A stretch of 64,000 bases of DNA from Allacma fusca (GCA_947179485.1 OX359248.1:57422386-57486385), one strand, 5' to 3'. Shown: positions 1-10,469, numbered from the stretch's first letter. The notes: generated from the sequence alone by a model not told the origin. A program made the numbers and translations.

Positions 1-1
1 A

Positions 2-826
2 TTCTTTCGTCGGGAATTCCAGTCAGGGAATTATACCAAAAAAATGTTGCGAGAGCTCGATAACCGGTACCAAGGAACTGAAGAGCCATTGTCAAAGTTC
101 ATCTGTGTTATAGATGACTTTTATGAGCGCATCGATCCATCCACTGTAGAGAGCGCTCGTATAGATAAGATAATGGAACTCATGCATCCTCACTACAGAG
201 CAAAAGTTATGTCCTTCAATCGAACCTTCAATAGAATAAGTGACTTAATGCAAGTAGCTTACGATGCACAAACTAGCGTTGCTTTAGACAGAGAGTACAG
301 GCAACCCGTTCCCAATCAGGGATTAGATCCTTCGTTAGCTTATAAGGATTCCAAAGGTTTAGAGAATAATTATTCACAACATACTAAAATCGTTCCAGAT
401 TTGCAGCGAGGATCATTCGACCAATATGGTTCGTGTCATCCGAAGTCTATCAATAAGAGTAGATTTTCAAACTCAGATTCCGACTCAAACTGGCGTAAGT
501 CAACTAACGATGGTAAGAAGAATTTCTCCCGTAGTGACAGCCCATACCCTAAAACAGATAAAAATAGCAGTGGTCAATCTGGTTGGAAGGAGTCAAATGG
601 CACGTCAAACCAACGTCAGAGCAGGGAAGATAATTTCCGCCAAAATGGCCAAAGAGCCGGAGGTTCTTTCAATGATGGGTCAAGGGATCCCTCGCGAGAA
701 CAGAGTTCGGAGAGAAATCCAAATAGAAATTCAGGTAGTTTCAATTCATCGGGGGGGTCAAGTCGGAGCCGTGAAAGTTCTGCTAACCGAAATAATTCGG
801 GAAACGGGCAAACACTGAGCCAATAG
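2..826 (+). CDS. gag: Ty3/Gypsy gag, 3' part (5' end outside window)
   Basis: The frame is open from the first bases of the window, so the true start lies upstream; the first internal ATG is at 44. The N-terminal visible part has the helical, basic pattern of retrotransposon gag proteins (FRREF, ELDNRYQG, residues spaced as in Retrotrans_gag). The last roughly 130 residues are low-complexity and rich in Ser, Asn, Arg, Gly and Gln. I see no CCHC zinc knuckle, so RNA binding probably rests on this basic tail, which is inference. The frame ends at TAG 824-826, followed at once by TGA. The pol frames follow directly, reached by a -1 frameshift signal at 799-841. Role: structural protein of the virus-like particle. 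The assignment to Gypsy comes from the pol downstream. Confidence 0.85.
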   Translation, partial: FFRREFQSGNYTKKMLRELDNRYQGTEEPLSKFICVIDDFYERIDPSTVESARIDKIMELMHPHYRAKVMSFNRTFNRISDLMQVAYDAQTSVALDREYRQPVPNQGLDPSLAYKDSKGLENNYSQHTKIVPDLQRGSFDQYGSCHPKSINKSRFSNSDSDSNWRKSTNDGKKNFSRSDSPYPKTDKNSSGQSGWKESNGTSNQRQSREDNFRQNGQRAGGSFNDGSRDPSREQSSERNPNRNSGSFNSSGGSSRSRESSANRNNSGNGQTLSQ

Positions 827-841
827 TGAGGGCGGTTCAGT
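799..841 (+). promoter_or_regulatory. -1 programmed ribosomal frameshift site (gag to protease)
   Basis: The heptamer G GGA AAC (799-805) is in the gag reading register and has the X XXY YYZ form. After an 8-nt spacer (806-813) a stem forms between ACTGAGCC (814-821) and GGTTCAGT (834-841): 8 pairs including one G-T, with a 12-nt loop that contains the gag stop codon. Slipping by -1 leads straight into the frame encoding the protease active site. Slippery sequence, spacer, hairpin and register all fit established -1 frameshift signals. Confidence 0.8.
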
Positions 842-981
842 CAGAATCAATTCTTCCTCACAATAAGACTTTCCCAGATATGGTATTTCCTCCCGTGTGC
901 ATGCAAGTAGAAGTTTTAGGTAAAAATTGTTCGGCACTTCTGGATCCAGGTTCAAATGTTTCAGTATTAGGTAATATATAG
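802..981 (+). pseudogene. Gypsy protease, N-terminal half (-1 frame)
   Basis: This is the -1 frame relative to gag, entered at the GGGAAAC slip. It encodes an aspartic-protease start whose active-site loop reads LLDPGSNVSVLG, with the catalytic Asp codon at 943-945. The usual D-S/T-G has Pro in place of Ser/Thr. The frame closes at TAG 979-981. The C-terminal half of the same domain (IILGRDFL) continues in the next frame from about 971, so a single-base indel between about 971 and 981 has split the protease. This is either a real lesion or an assembly error; the two reading frames overlap only over about 8 nt. Confidence 0.7.
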
Positions 982-3900
982 GTTTGTAAAGTTAATTAGA
1001 GAGAAAAATATATGCGTGGTGCCGGAAACGTTACCTCTGAAGACTGTGAGCGGAGTAGGTAAAACTGATGGCGTGATAGATCTTTGTGTAACTTGTCCGC
1101 TTGGTGTTATCCCAGTTAGGTTTGTATTAATATCTACTCATTTCGATGATATCATCCTGGGCAGAGATTTTCTCGGTTTGAATAAGATATCTGTACATGT
1201 GAGCGATGGTACATGGAAAATAGACGATAGTGATATGACTGTAAAGGAAATAGACTGTAATAATATTATATCATTAGATTTGAACGAATGTGATTCGGTT
1301 GATTTAGTTGACTCACTGAAATGTGAACCAGGTAATCCATTCCATACGACGTTTATTTCTGATACTAGTGAAGTAGGTGATTCAATTGTTGGAACAGGAC
1401 CATTGACTGAATGTGTAGGCTCGGCTATTCCTGATTCAGGCAGTAATTATGAAAATATGAAAGTTATTGATGAGCAAATAGATTCTAATCCTGACCTTTC
1501 AAGTGAAGAAAAATTGCAGTTTAAGTCACTGTTTCACAAGTTTACCAAAATGTTCTCTAGGAAGCCATGGCGGTGTACTTTGGTTAAGCATAAAATTATT
1601 ACTGGCGATGCTAAACCAGTTTTCTGTAAAGCCAGGCCAATGTCACCAGCCAAGCGTCAGATATTTCAGAATGCTGTGGACGAACTGATAGAACTGGACT
1701 TAATCGAGCGGTGCGAGAGCCCATGGTCTTCGGAAGCAGTCATTGTTCCGAAAAAGAATGGAGATGGAACAACAGGATATAGGGTGACCTTTGATTTTCG
1801 CAAGGTTAATAAGGTAACAGTCCCAAATAAAAATTGTGCTCCAAGGCTTCAGGATATTGTGGTAGCACTATCCAATGGTACAATTTTCACCGTACTTGAC
1901 CAACCGTCTAGCTACTTTCACATAGAGGTAGCTGAAGAAGATAGGGACAAGACAGCCTTTAGAGGTCCTCAGGGTTATTTCCGTTTCAAGGTGGTACCTT
2001 TCGGCCTGATAAATTCTGGTGCATCCTATCAAGAGGCTATGGAGATTGCTCTAGAGGAAGGTCTGTGGACATATGTAGTTGTGTATGTTGATGATGCAAT
2101 ATGCTGGAGTAGCTCAGTGCAGAATCATCTGGTTCATTTACAGTGTATATTGACAGCTCTTTCTAAACATGGTTTTCACATTAACCCTAAAAAAGTGCAG
2201 ATTGCTCAGAAGTCAGTAATATTTTTGGGATATCAAATTGGAAATGGAGTGTATAAACCAGTGGCGGAAAAATTGAAGATTTTAGAGGAGTACCCCGTTC
2301 CTAGTTCTGTTAAGGGGGTGCAGAAATTCCTGGGATTTGTGGGTTTTTACCGCCAGTTCTTCGATAAATTCGAGAATTTAGCCCGACCACTTTATAGACT
2401 ACTACACAAAAACGCTAAATTTATTTGTCAAAAGAACTGTCAACTAGCGTTTGAGTTATTATGTAAGGGCCTTAATGAAGCGACCTGTTTGTACATGCCC
2501 AACCTTAACGAATCTTTTCTCATTATGACTGATGCTTCACAGACCGGAATTTCAGGAATTTTAATGCAAGATCGTAATGGTATTAGGTACCCCATCTGGT
2601 TTGTCAGCCGAGGTTTAACTTCAGCTGAAAAGAATTATTCCACCACTGAAAAGGAGGCTTTAGCAATTATTTATGCTATCCGAAAGTTTAGAGGTTTTGT
2701 AGAACTCACGAGGTTCACGGTTGAGACCAATCACAGAGCACTTATATACTTAAAAACTATCAGGGACCCTACAGGCAGGATAGCTCGGTGGATGCTCGAG
2801 CTTCAAGGGTACGACTTTGAGGTAAAGTATCGTCGTGGGATCCACAACGAAGCAGCGGACTGCCTGTCACGTATGTACGAAAATTATATGGTAAAGGACG
2901 TTAATGCTATTAATCGTAAAACTTTAATTACTGCTCAATGTCATGATAACGAATTGTCTAAGGTTATGAGTTTCTGTAATGACCCTAGTAAAATTACAGA
3001 CGAATGGACGACAAAATTGGCCAGAGATGCTACGCTTTCGCAGGATGGGTGCTTGTACAAGTATGTCGGCTCGTTGAACAAGCCTTGGGAAAGAGACTGT
3101 AAATTCTGGAGAGTGTGGGTACCGTTTAAATTAATTCCTACTATAATCGCTTATTATCATAGCGAAAACATTTCGGGTCATATGGGGATCCGTAAGACTT
3201 ACAATCGCATCGAGGAGAGGTTTTACTGGAAATGTATGCGTAAGGACATATTTAATTTTGTCAAAAATTGTATCATTTGCCAAAAAACCAAGGCTGCGAG
3301 AACTCATAAAATAGGAATTGGGTCTTCGCCCATCGTATCTACTCCATGGGAAAATGTGTCGTGTGATCTACTAGGACCATATGTCAAGGGTCGGAAAGGC
3401 TATAAATATCTTCTAGTGGTGACTTGCTATGCCACTAAATATGTTGAGCTTTTTGGTTTGCGAGCGGCTACGGCTGCCAATATCATTAAAAAATTATGGC
3501 TTGTTTTTCTTAAGTGGGGGTTCCCTCGCTCGTTAACAACTGATAACGGCACACAGTTTTCAAGTAGAAAGTTTTTGGGGTGGTGTAGTTCTGTCGGGGT
3601 TTATTCGTGGAGGATTGCCTCTTATCATCCTCAAAGTAACCCTTGTGAGCGATATAATCGCACAGTTAAAGATCGAATTGTATCACAGATTGAGGCTTGC
3701 AAGGATTGGGCAACTAAACTTGAAGAGGTAGCTTTTGCAGTGAATTCGTCTATAAATGATAGTACTGGTTTTTCCGCTGCGTATCTAAACTTTGGTCGCG
3801 AGTTACGAACTCCTTTGGATAATACGTTAAAAGTAGATCTTTCAGGCATTAATCGTAAGGACAGCGTCAGTGAGAGAATGCAGTTAATCCTAAACCATGC

Positions 3901-4186
3901 TAAAGCTAATACATTAGCAAGTCAAAAAATTTACATGGATAATTACAACAAAGACAAGATTAAATCATCTTATAAGGAGGGAGACTTTGTTTTTGCACTT
4001 GCTTTAAATATTTCGGATGCGTCTAAGGGAATAACAAGCTCACTGTGCAAAAAATATGCTGGACCATTTGTCATCTCGAGAATGATTTCTGATACAGTAT
4101 GTGAACTCCAGTGTCCTAATTCTAAAAAGGTTGTAGGTCGTGTGCATGTCTCACGCCTTAAACCTGGATATTTGTCCTCAACCTAA
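971..4186 (+). CDS. pol: Ty3/Gypsy pol: protease C-terminus, RT, RNase H, integrase
   Basis: About 1056 codons are open from GTG 1016, with the frame already open from 971. In order: the protease C-terminal motif ILGRDFL; reverse transcriptase with motif A Asp at 1898-1900 (FTVLDQPSSY, a diverged form of the usual LDLxSGY) and YVDD at 2084-2095; RNase H (TDASQTG, about 2525-2880); integrase with an H-H-C-C zinc domain (about 3150-3290) and the catalytic triad D (3364, CDLLGPY), D (TDNGTQF, about 3540) and E (CERYNR, about 3645). The last of these stands in HPQSNPCER, where Gly is usual instead of Pro. The C-terminus has the GPF/RVHVSRLKP module typical of Gypsy integrases. Order PR-RT-RH-IN defines Ty3/Gypsy. 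No internal stop occurs, so apart from the protease frameshift the element looks recent. No env follows. Confidence 0.93.
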   Translation, partial: VIYRFVKLIREKNICVVPETLPLKTVSGVGKTDGVIDLCVTCPLGVIPVRFVLISTHFDDIILGRDFLGLNKISVHVSDGTWKIDDSDMTVKEIDCNNIISLDLNECDSVDLVDSLKCEPGNPFHTTFISDTSEVGDSIVGTGPLTECVGSAIPDSGSNYENMKVIDEQIDSNPDLSSEEKLQFKSLFHKFTKMFSRKPWRCTLVKHKIITGDAKPVFCKARPMSPAKRQIFQNAVDELIELDLIERCESPWSSEAVIVPKKNGDGTTGYRVTFDFRKVNKVTVPNKNCAPRLQDIVVALSNGTIFTVLDQPSSYFHIEVAEEDRDKTAFRGPQGYFRFKVVPFGLINSGASYQEAMEIALEEGLWTYVVVYVDDAICWSSSVQNHLVHLQCILTALSKHGFHINPKKVQIAQKSVIFLGYQIGNGVYKPVAEKLKILEEYPVPSSVKGVQKFLGFVGFYRQFFDKFENLARPLYRLLHKNAKFICQKNCQLAFELLCKGLNEATCLYMPNLNESFLIMTDASQTGISGILMQDRNGIRYPIWFVSRGLTSAEKNYSTTEKEALAIIYAIRKFRGFVELTRFTVETNHRALIYLKTIRDPTGRIARWMLELQGYDFEVKYRRGIHNEAADCLSRMYENYMVKDVNAINRKTLITAQCHDNELSKVMSFCNDPSKITDEWTTKLARDATLSQDGCLYKYVGSLNKPWERDCKFWRVWVPFKLIPTIIAYYHSENISGHMGIRKTYNRIEERFYWKCMRKDIFNFVKNCIICQKTKAARTHKIGIGSSPIVSTPWENVSCDLLGPYVKGRKGYKYLLVVTCYATKYVELFGLRAATAANIIKKLWLVFLKWGFPRSLTTDNGTQFSSRKFLGWCSSVGVYSWRIASYHPQSNPCERYNRTVKDRIVSQIEACKDWATKLEEVAFAVNSSINDSTGFSAAYLNFGRELRTPLDNTLKVDLSGINRKDSVSERMQLILNHAKANTLASQKIYMDNYNKDKIKSSYKEGDFVFALALNISDASKGITSSLCKKYAGPFVISRMISDTVCELQCPNSKKVVGRVHVSRLKPGYLSST

Positions 4187-4897
4187 GACCACGGACTGGT
4201 ATGAATGTTGAGTGTAACCATCTAGTGGAGTAAGTGGCGAGTGTGTCAAAATGTAAGAGTGATTGGAGCAGAGAGAGTGAATGGTGTGTATGTATATCTA
4301 ACGCGAATTGTATGTATGGAAGCTGAAACCTGATGGTAGCTTGAATGCAATATTTACTCGGATTGGCCATAAAATCTTGAAAGCTACCAAGGCCGAGTCG
4401 TTAGTAATAGTCTTGTGAGTCTGGTTGTAAACCGAGTTGGTATGGTTTTCACATACTTTCGTTTTATATTTAGTCTTCATGCATTTATTTTGTTTGTGAG
4501 CTTGTACCTTTAGGGAGAGTAGCATGAACTACTTAGTACTTCATTATTTAAGTTGTCATAACTGTGTAGATCTTTTGACGTATAATTAATTATAAATTTG
4601 ATTATAAAATTATAAAATTGCGGAATTGTTTATTGTCCAGGAAAGTCCTTACTTGAACATAGTTTACTTAACGCAGTGTATGATAAACTTATAGTTTAGT
4701 TTAATAATGTGATGCAACATTCAGACTGTTGAAGCTGATTCACTTGGTTTAATTTGCTCTATCCTTTTCACCTCAATGTAAAGACATGGGAGGAAACAAT
4801 AAAATGGCAGGATTTATTGTCAAGGATGTTGCGGGTGAGAATGTTCTTTTGAAACTGAAACTGAAGGTTCTGATTAATATTCATCTTGTTTACATAA
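4187..4897 (+). other. Gypsy 3' flank; LTR not resolved
   Basis: This stretch follows pol and should contain the polypurine tract and 3' LTR. A TGTTGAGTGT at about 4205 resembles the start of the putative solo LTR at 23397, and purine runs occur at about 4264-4275 and 4511-4520. With no 5' LTR in the window I cannot fix the borders. No gene is seen. A+T-rich sequence with TATAAAA-like boxes lies near 4595-4612. Confidence 0.3.
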
Positions 4898-5440
4898 GTA
4901 TCTAATTCGACTGCTTTTTCTGCAGCCCGAAGGGAACTAAAGATTGAGTCTAGTAAAATCTTCCGCAGTTTCAAATCCACCAATATAGTAACTGGTCCTG
5001 GCCTAAAGCGAAAGAGCAAGTCGTCCTATTTACGAGAAAAGGCAAGGTCTTCAGCCTTTTACGCTCGGGTTTTCAAACAATCTAAGTTGCAGAAGCAAGT
5101 TGCTGCCTTACAGCCTCGTGTCACAGTAACACCGTGTGATCCAACAGTATCCAGCAACTCAACAGGCTTTGTCCGTGTCAACGGTACCAACATATCCGAC
5201 CTGGTACTTGATAAGGCCATCTCAGTCTCTACTTCTGATATCAACGGCATCAAGCGAGCCAAGCTGTTTCATGACGGTTATAGAGGTGCTGCAAAATATA
5301 ATGCGTGTACCTTGGAAAAGGCCCAGAATAAGTGGATTTTCAGTCGAAGGGGGAAATCAGAGGTCAACGATGTATCAACAGAAATAATTTGGGATACCAA
5401 ACAGATGCTTATCCTCTATATTCCTTTACTTGGTAGATAG
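4898..5440 (+). CDS. unidentified basic ORF or terminal exon
   Basis: One frame is open for about 180 codons and ends at TAG 5438-5440. A good splice acceptor (ctgctttttctgcag, ending at 4925) lies in the open part, so the coding segment may be an exon starting at 4926. The predicted product begins with a basic, Ser/Lys/Arg-rich segment (RRELKIESSKIF, KRKSKSSYLREKARSS) followed by a mixed region with no motif I recognise. There is no obvious start codon with context. It could be the last exon of a host gene or a fragment of another mobile element. Function unknown. Confidence 0.3.
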   Translation, partial: VSNSTAFSAARRELKIESSKIFRSFKSTNIVTGPGLKRKSKSSYLREKARSSAFYARVFKQSKLQKQVAALQPRVTVTPCDPTVSSNSTGFVRVNGTNISDLVLDKAISVSTSDINGIKRAKLFHDGYRGAAKYNACTLEKAQNKWIFSRRGKSEVNDVSTEIIWDTKQMLILYIPLLGR

Positions 5441-6352
5441 CAATGTCAATGGGCCCTGTCGATATTAAGCCGAATTATTTTTAGGGATAGTAATGTAAAG
5501 GATTTTACCTTTACTAGTTGTCATGGAATCATTTTCACATTATTTTAATTAAGAGCGTACGCTCGTGTTATTTATGTATGTAACCAACAAGAGTGACGCG
5601 GTGCAAGGTTCAGACCAATGGAACCGCCTTTTGACGCTAGGCAGCCAAAAGGAAACTCAGTGCTTTTCAGATTCGTTTTGGCTGTCTGAGGAGCTCGACG
5701 CTAAAGCTGAATCGCGAGCACCTGAGATTCTCTGCGCTCGTGTTATTTTCAGGAATTACTTGACATTTTCTAATAATTACAGGTCCTAATGACATTGCAG
5801 TGTGCCTTGTCACTTGTCGCCTTACCATTATTTGTCATTAAGTTCTCTGGGCATCTGTGTATGTCCTGTATCTTTCTCTAGGACTCTTAATTGTTAGAGT
5901 TAGCGTATATGTGTTGATTGTATTGCAATAGTCACTGTTGTTAATCTTACAGCCTTCTTACATTAAAACTATATTTGTAAAGTGTTCATTGAGCCCACAG
6001 GAATTTCTTTACAGTACTTAGTTATGTACGGATATTATACATTTGGTATACATATATATACATTTGGAATGGGAAATCACAGATGTCCCTGCTGTAGCCT
6101 GATATTCCAACGTTTAAAAATCTTTGGTTTCTATTGAGATAAGACTTCCATAATATGACAATAGTTAATTTTGTATAAATCCTACGTATTTTCCTTCATA
6201 CAAGAGGGTATACGTGCTGCCCACATATATGCCTATATGACCGCGTGCATGCAGGCATTTCCTATTTTATAGGCATTTTGTCAGCAAAAATCAGTGCACC
6301 CTATTTTACCTGTAATTTGTTCTGAAAATAGCTCGCACCCTATAAATAGGCG

Positions 6353-6372
6353 TACATGTAGGCCTACATGTA
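6353..6372. repeat. perfect 20-bp palindrome
   Basis: TACATGTA-GGCC-TACATGTA reads identically on both strands. Flanking sequence contains several further GCCTA/TAGGC words and an AATAAA about 25 bp downstream. A similar block (GGCCCTACATGTAGG, then AATAAA) lies at 55776-55835, so both may be ends of one repeat family. Confidence 0.5.
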
Positions 6373-6735
6373 GGATAGGCTAGCATCTTTGCAATAAACA
6401 CTAATACAATAATACTCGAGCAGGCACATGAAGCAGTTGTGAAGGAATATCCTTCTCATTGCTGTACTAAAAGTAGGAACACAAACTATATGTAAATGCG
6501 TACATAAGTATGTATAAACTTTGCTATTAGCAAGAGATTATTGTACTCCCTTCTGTTTTCAGGCAGTACAATTATGAATTCAGGTAAATTTGCAATGAAT
6601 ACAAATTAAACTAATATTGACCTTAGTCTACTAAAATAAGAAGCTAGTACTCACAAATGAGTGTGTTATTAGATTATAATTTACAGTCCATTCGAGAGGT
6701 ACTACAATCCATTATTAAAATTAAATTTAGCCATT

Positions 6736-6766
6736 GTTTCCTCGCCTATAAATACGGCGAGGAAAC
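6736..6766. repeat. 11-bp inverted repeat enclosing TATAAATA
   Basis: GTTTCCTCGCC (6736-6746) and GGCGAGGAAAC (6756-6766) are perfect inverted copies. The 9-nt loop is tataaatac. Outer bases CCATT and AATGG extend the pairing with a short bulge. An AATAAA lies about 70 bp downstream, so the block resembles the promoter-to-poly(A) part of an LTR, but no second copy is in the window. Confidence 0.45.
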
Positions 6767-9700
6767 TACCAAATGGGGTCGATTATTTCATTGTCATTGA
6801 GTCGTTACTGTGATAGTTGTGGTAAATAAAACCAAACTATGCTTTCCTCTGAAACTTATTGACTGAGTATCCGCATTTTAATTACATAAAAAACCTCATT
6901 GCATTCTAGTTGAATTTGGAATTGGATTTTGTAGGATTTCATAACTCAATTGAATTAAATCCTTACACAGTGAGTGTTGAAGATAGCAGAGTTTAAGAGA
7001 AGAGTATAATATGTACAGCATCATTCAGGGTACAACAGTAATCTACGCTTGCAATGAGATTCTGGCGTAATAGATTTACTTCATTGTTAGGATTAATCAG
7101 AGCTATGCAGTATTTTCAAATACATATTTTGAGACCACAAAGTATTTTGTATTTTACATTTCAAAGTTGGTAAGCATTGAGCAAGTATTTTGTACTTAGT
7201 ATTTTGAGAGCCAGTAAGTACAAAAATATTTGGTATTTACTTACTCTCAGTGACATGTGAAATGTATTTCAAATAAATTATTTGGCTCAAAATACTTTTC
7301 ACTAGTATTATTTCTGATTTTGACATTTTATGCAGTTTGTATGATGTGTAATTCTGTGAAATATTCATTTTATCATTGGGATAACATACGTTATGAATGA
7401 AACTATTTACTACATCAAACATGTTCAGGTTCTCTGTACTACATATCGTCGTTGAAGAGCCGAAATGGTCTACACGCGAATGATTTTTTACAGCACAGAC
7501 CATTTTGCCTCTTCAGCAACGATATTTAAGATACGCCGAAGACCGACTCGATTTAATTTTCAGATACTAACTCCTTTTTATAATAATTATTACGAAAATA
7601 CACTTAATTACTAATAAATAAAAATGTCATGTTACATTACTTATTTAACAGTTATGTATACCAACTTAAAATATAATTATAATAACCTGACCTATTCGGC
7701 AGCGGTTGAACATTTTGTTACTACACATGCCTTATAATGCAGTCTTTGAAGTGACCGTTTTATAAGGTTTGTGTTCTAGAAACCGAAAAGAGTGAGCAAT
7801 ATGTGGGTATTTTAAGGAAAGTATTGTATTTGAAAGAATTACAGTATTTTGTATTTGAGTGTTTTAAATTACCTACCATGTATTGTATTTTTATTTGTAG
7901 TTTAGCAATGTTACATGAGGTATTTTACTTTGTATTTTGTATTTTCCATATTTTATTTCAGGTATTTTATTTTGTAGTTTGTTATCGAAGACCAAGTATT
8001 TTGCATAGCTCTGGGATTAATTTATCTACTTCTTGTCTGTCCAATTTGTTTAGCTGTGTGATTATGTGAGAGATTGGTGAGTGGAGGTACATATCTAGTT
8101 GGTTTTTATTGTCTAATAACAGGCTAATTTTCCTGGTTTTATTAAAATCTAATTTAATTATATACCGGAATCTTGGAGACGATTTACCAAACCGTTTCAT
8201 CCATGAATATTTACCATTTTGAGTGAACTTGAATGAACGGAAATGCATTAATAGAATGAATGACTGAGCGTGAATTGAATTATTTTTCATTTTGAATGAA
8301 TTTGAATTATTAGCGATAAGTATAGCAAAGCGATGAACTGAACTTAGTTGAACTTCAGGAAATAATAGAATGTGTGGTTACCGATATCTTATTTGACACA
8401 TTGACGCCACTTTCTCAAATGCAAATACCACAAGCTGATCAAATTTATTATTTATGTGCTTTTATCATTTGTACTGAGCGATTCATCGTGGGAAACCAGA
8501 GTGCATGAACAACACCGCCATTATTGCTGCATGCCAAAATGAATTTCGAAATTAAGTTTGAATTAATGTCCCCGAAAATCCCACCTCAAAGTAATTTTTG
8601 ATAAAATCATATTTTTTATTAAAACCAGTATTTCAAAATGGGACGGTAGCTTATATTCTTCATTTAGTTTATCTAAGAATAGAAAATAAAAGTAAACCAG
8701 ACAATGAATAACATTTTTTTACAATGATGAAATCCGGATTCGTTCCCCGTTTAAATATTTAAATGCAAAATTAAATACATAATTATTAAAAATGAGCTGA
8801 ATTGAACGACTAATTGATTTAACTCAACTTAAACTGAACTGATATAATTGCAAAATAAATTTGATCTAAACTGAATGATCGGTAAAAACATTACAGTGAA
8901 CGTCTTATTTGTATTTTCACAGCGAACTGAATTGAACTGAATGTGTTTGAAATACATGGATTATGGAGTTGAACTTGAATTGAATTTTACCTCGAAGTTG
9001 CAAGCATGGTTTCATCAATAACTTCTGGATCAAATTTATATTTTTAAAATCTGATTAAAAAAATTAAATGTCTATATATAACAGTGATGCGCCCGTTACG
9101 TTACTTTTACCTAACAATAACGCAATAACGCCGTTTTTAACGTAACGGCCTATATTTGGAGCAGGTTAACGGAACTAGGGTGTGCTAAACATTTATCGAA
9201 ATAACGATAGCGTTCCAGCGTGTGTAAGCAGAAAACGATATTGTAACGTAACGCAAAGCTATCAAATGAATATATGCACGTACATATATATTTTTGCATT
9301 AAGTATTAGCATCTATTATTGGCTTTGTTTGGAGTAACTGTTCATGAAAATAAACAGGGGAAATGTTAACAACTTGAGCTGGATGTGGACACCCTGATCC
9401 CTGAGCATCATTTATGTACAGTATTGAAAACATGGAACTTTTTGGCTCTTTGTTTTGCTCAATCCACACGCTTTTGCTCACAAAAAACGATATGTGACCG
9501 GCTTAAAATTAAGTTTTGGTGTTAACGAAGTTTTTAATAGATAAGAACTAATCATGCAGAATACTGCTGCTATTAAAAGCAGAAAAAAGGACTTAAAAAA
9601 TGGCAAATGACGAGATTACCACACCGGGTAGTCGGGAAGCGGATCACATTGCAGCTGAATCAAGAACTACACAGAAACTGTAAATTGCCTTTTCGCTACA

Positions 9701-10117
9701 ATTCCTGCCTACCAGGAACGTCTGGCAACACTAGTTGTTTGACATTTTAGTTTATAACGAGCGGGCAATAATACTAACGATAACGGAGAGTATCGGCTGT
9801 TTTATATTTTTTAATATAATATAATACATATTTATATGCAGCATTTTACTTATTATTATTTGAAGAGTTCCGTATACTTGCGCTCCACCTGTTGACTGGT
9901 GTCCGGAAAACTACCAGCTTGACCTGCGGGCGTTTAGCGTCTTACATTCAACAATCAAATGTACCCGCGTTTCCTGCACAGAATTGCCGAAATTACATTT
10001 ATTATGACAGGAAAATTCTAGGTATTGATAACCACACAATACTTTAGATTCATAAATAGAAGCAAACCTTAATTGAGTTATCATCTTAATTTTACCCATT
10101 AGGACATTTAAAGTAAT

Positions 10118-10454
10118 GTATGTATGTATTAAGTACTTCTTGGCACATTTTCCATAGTACATTGAAATTACAAACCCAGCACATGTTTTACATGACATAT
10201 AATGCTTACAATTCCTTACAAGTGAGAGTCATACCGGACCTCATCGGTTTACATCAACCCAGTGACTGTGTGCGATTAGTGGGACCATATGTCCATCCCC
10301 TGCATATAGCAGGTACATGCACCTTTCACACACAGCCAAGTGTATATAGAGTGATAGAAAATACCCAGGAAGTTATGCGGGGTGAGCGGGAGTCGAAACC
10401 GACTCCTCTGCAACCGTACAGACACGCTACACCACCGAGGCGTCGGGCACCTGC
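10118..10454 (-). mobile_element. tRNA-derived SINE with 14-bp target-site duplication
   Basis: Flanked by perfect direct repeats ACATTTAAAGTAAT at 10104-10117 and 10455-10468. Read on the minus strand, the head (about 10450-10385) has tRNA-like pol III boxes: an A-box-like TGGTGTAGCGTGTCTG and a B-box-like GGTTTCGACTCC. The opposite end carries a (TACA)n tail (10118-10135). A related copy lies at 38931-39612. It is not a functional tRNA gene because the arms do not fold correctly. Head-to-tail polarity, tail and TSD fit LINE-mediated retroposition. Confidence 0.75.
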
Positions 10455-10469
10455 ACATTTAAAGTAATA

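Larger units (their letters stand above)
5441..10103. other. non-coding stretch with simple and foldback sequence
   Basis: I see no supportable gene. It holds a perfect 20-bp palindrome (6353-6372), a long hairpin around a TATA-like loop (6736-6766), degenerate runs of TATTTTGTATTT (about 7100-7230 and 7830-7990), GAATTGAACTGAA-like runs (about 8190-8300 and 8790-8990) and an ACGTTA-rich block (about 9090-9250). Short ORFs here are low-complexity and lack coding character. Confidence 0.5.

Noticed and set aside
426-818. 130-codon plus-strand ORF overlapping gag.
   Set aside because: Alternate frame of a low-complexity Ser/Arg-rich tail; no domain, and the -1 frame leading to protease is a different one.
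758-955. Minus-strand ORF over the Gypsy frameshift region.
   Set aside because: It is a shadow of gag and protease.
4200-4720. A defined 3' LTR for the Gypsy element.
   Set aside because: Several TG starts and CA ends are possible; without the 5' LTR none can be preferred.
9065-9260. hAT-like element starting CAGTGATGCGCCC.
   Set aside because: The left end looks suggestive, but I found no matching inverted right end or 8-bp duplication.
10385-10450. A tRNA gene on the minus strand.
   Set aside because: A/B-box-like words are present but the arms do not pair as a cloverleaf, and TSDs plus tail show a SINE.
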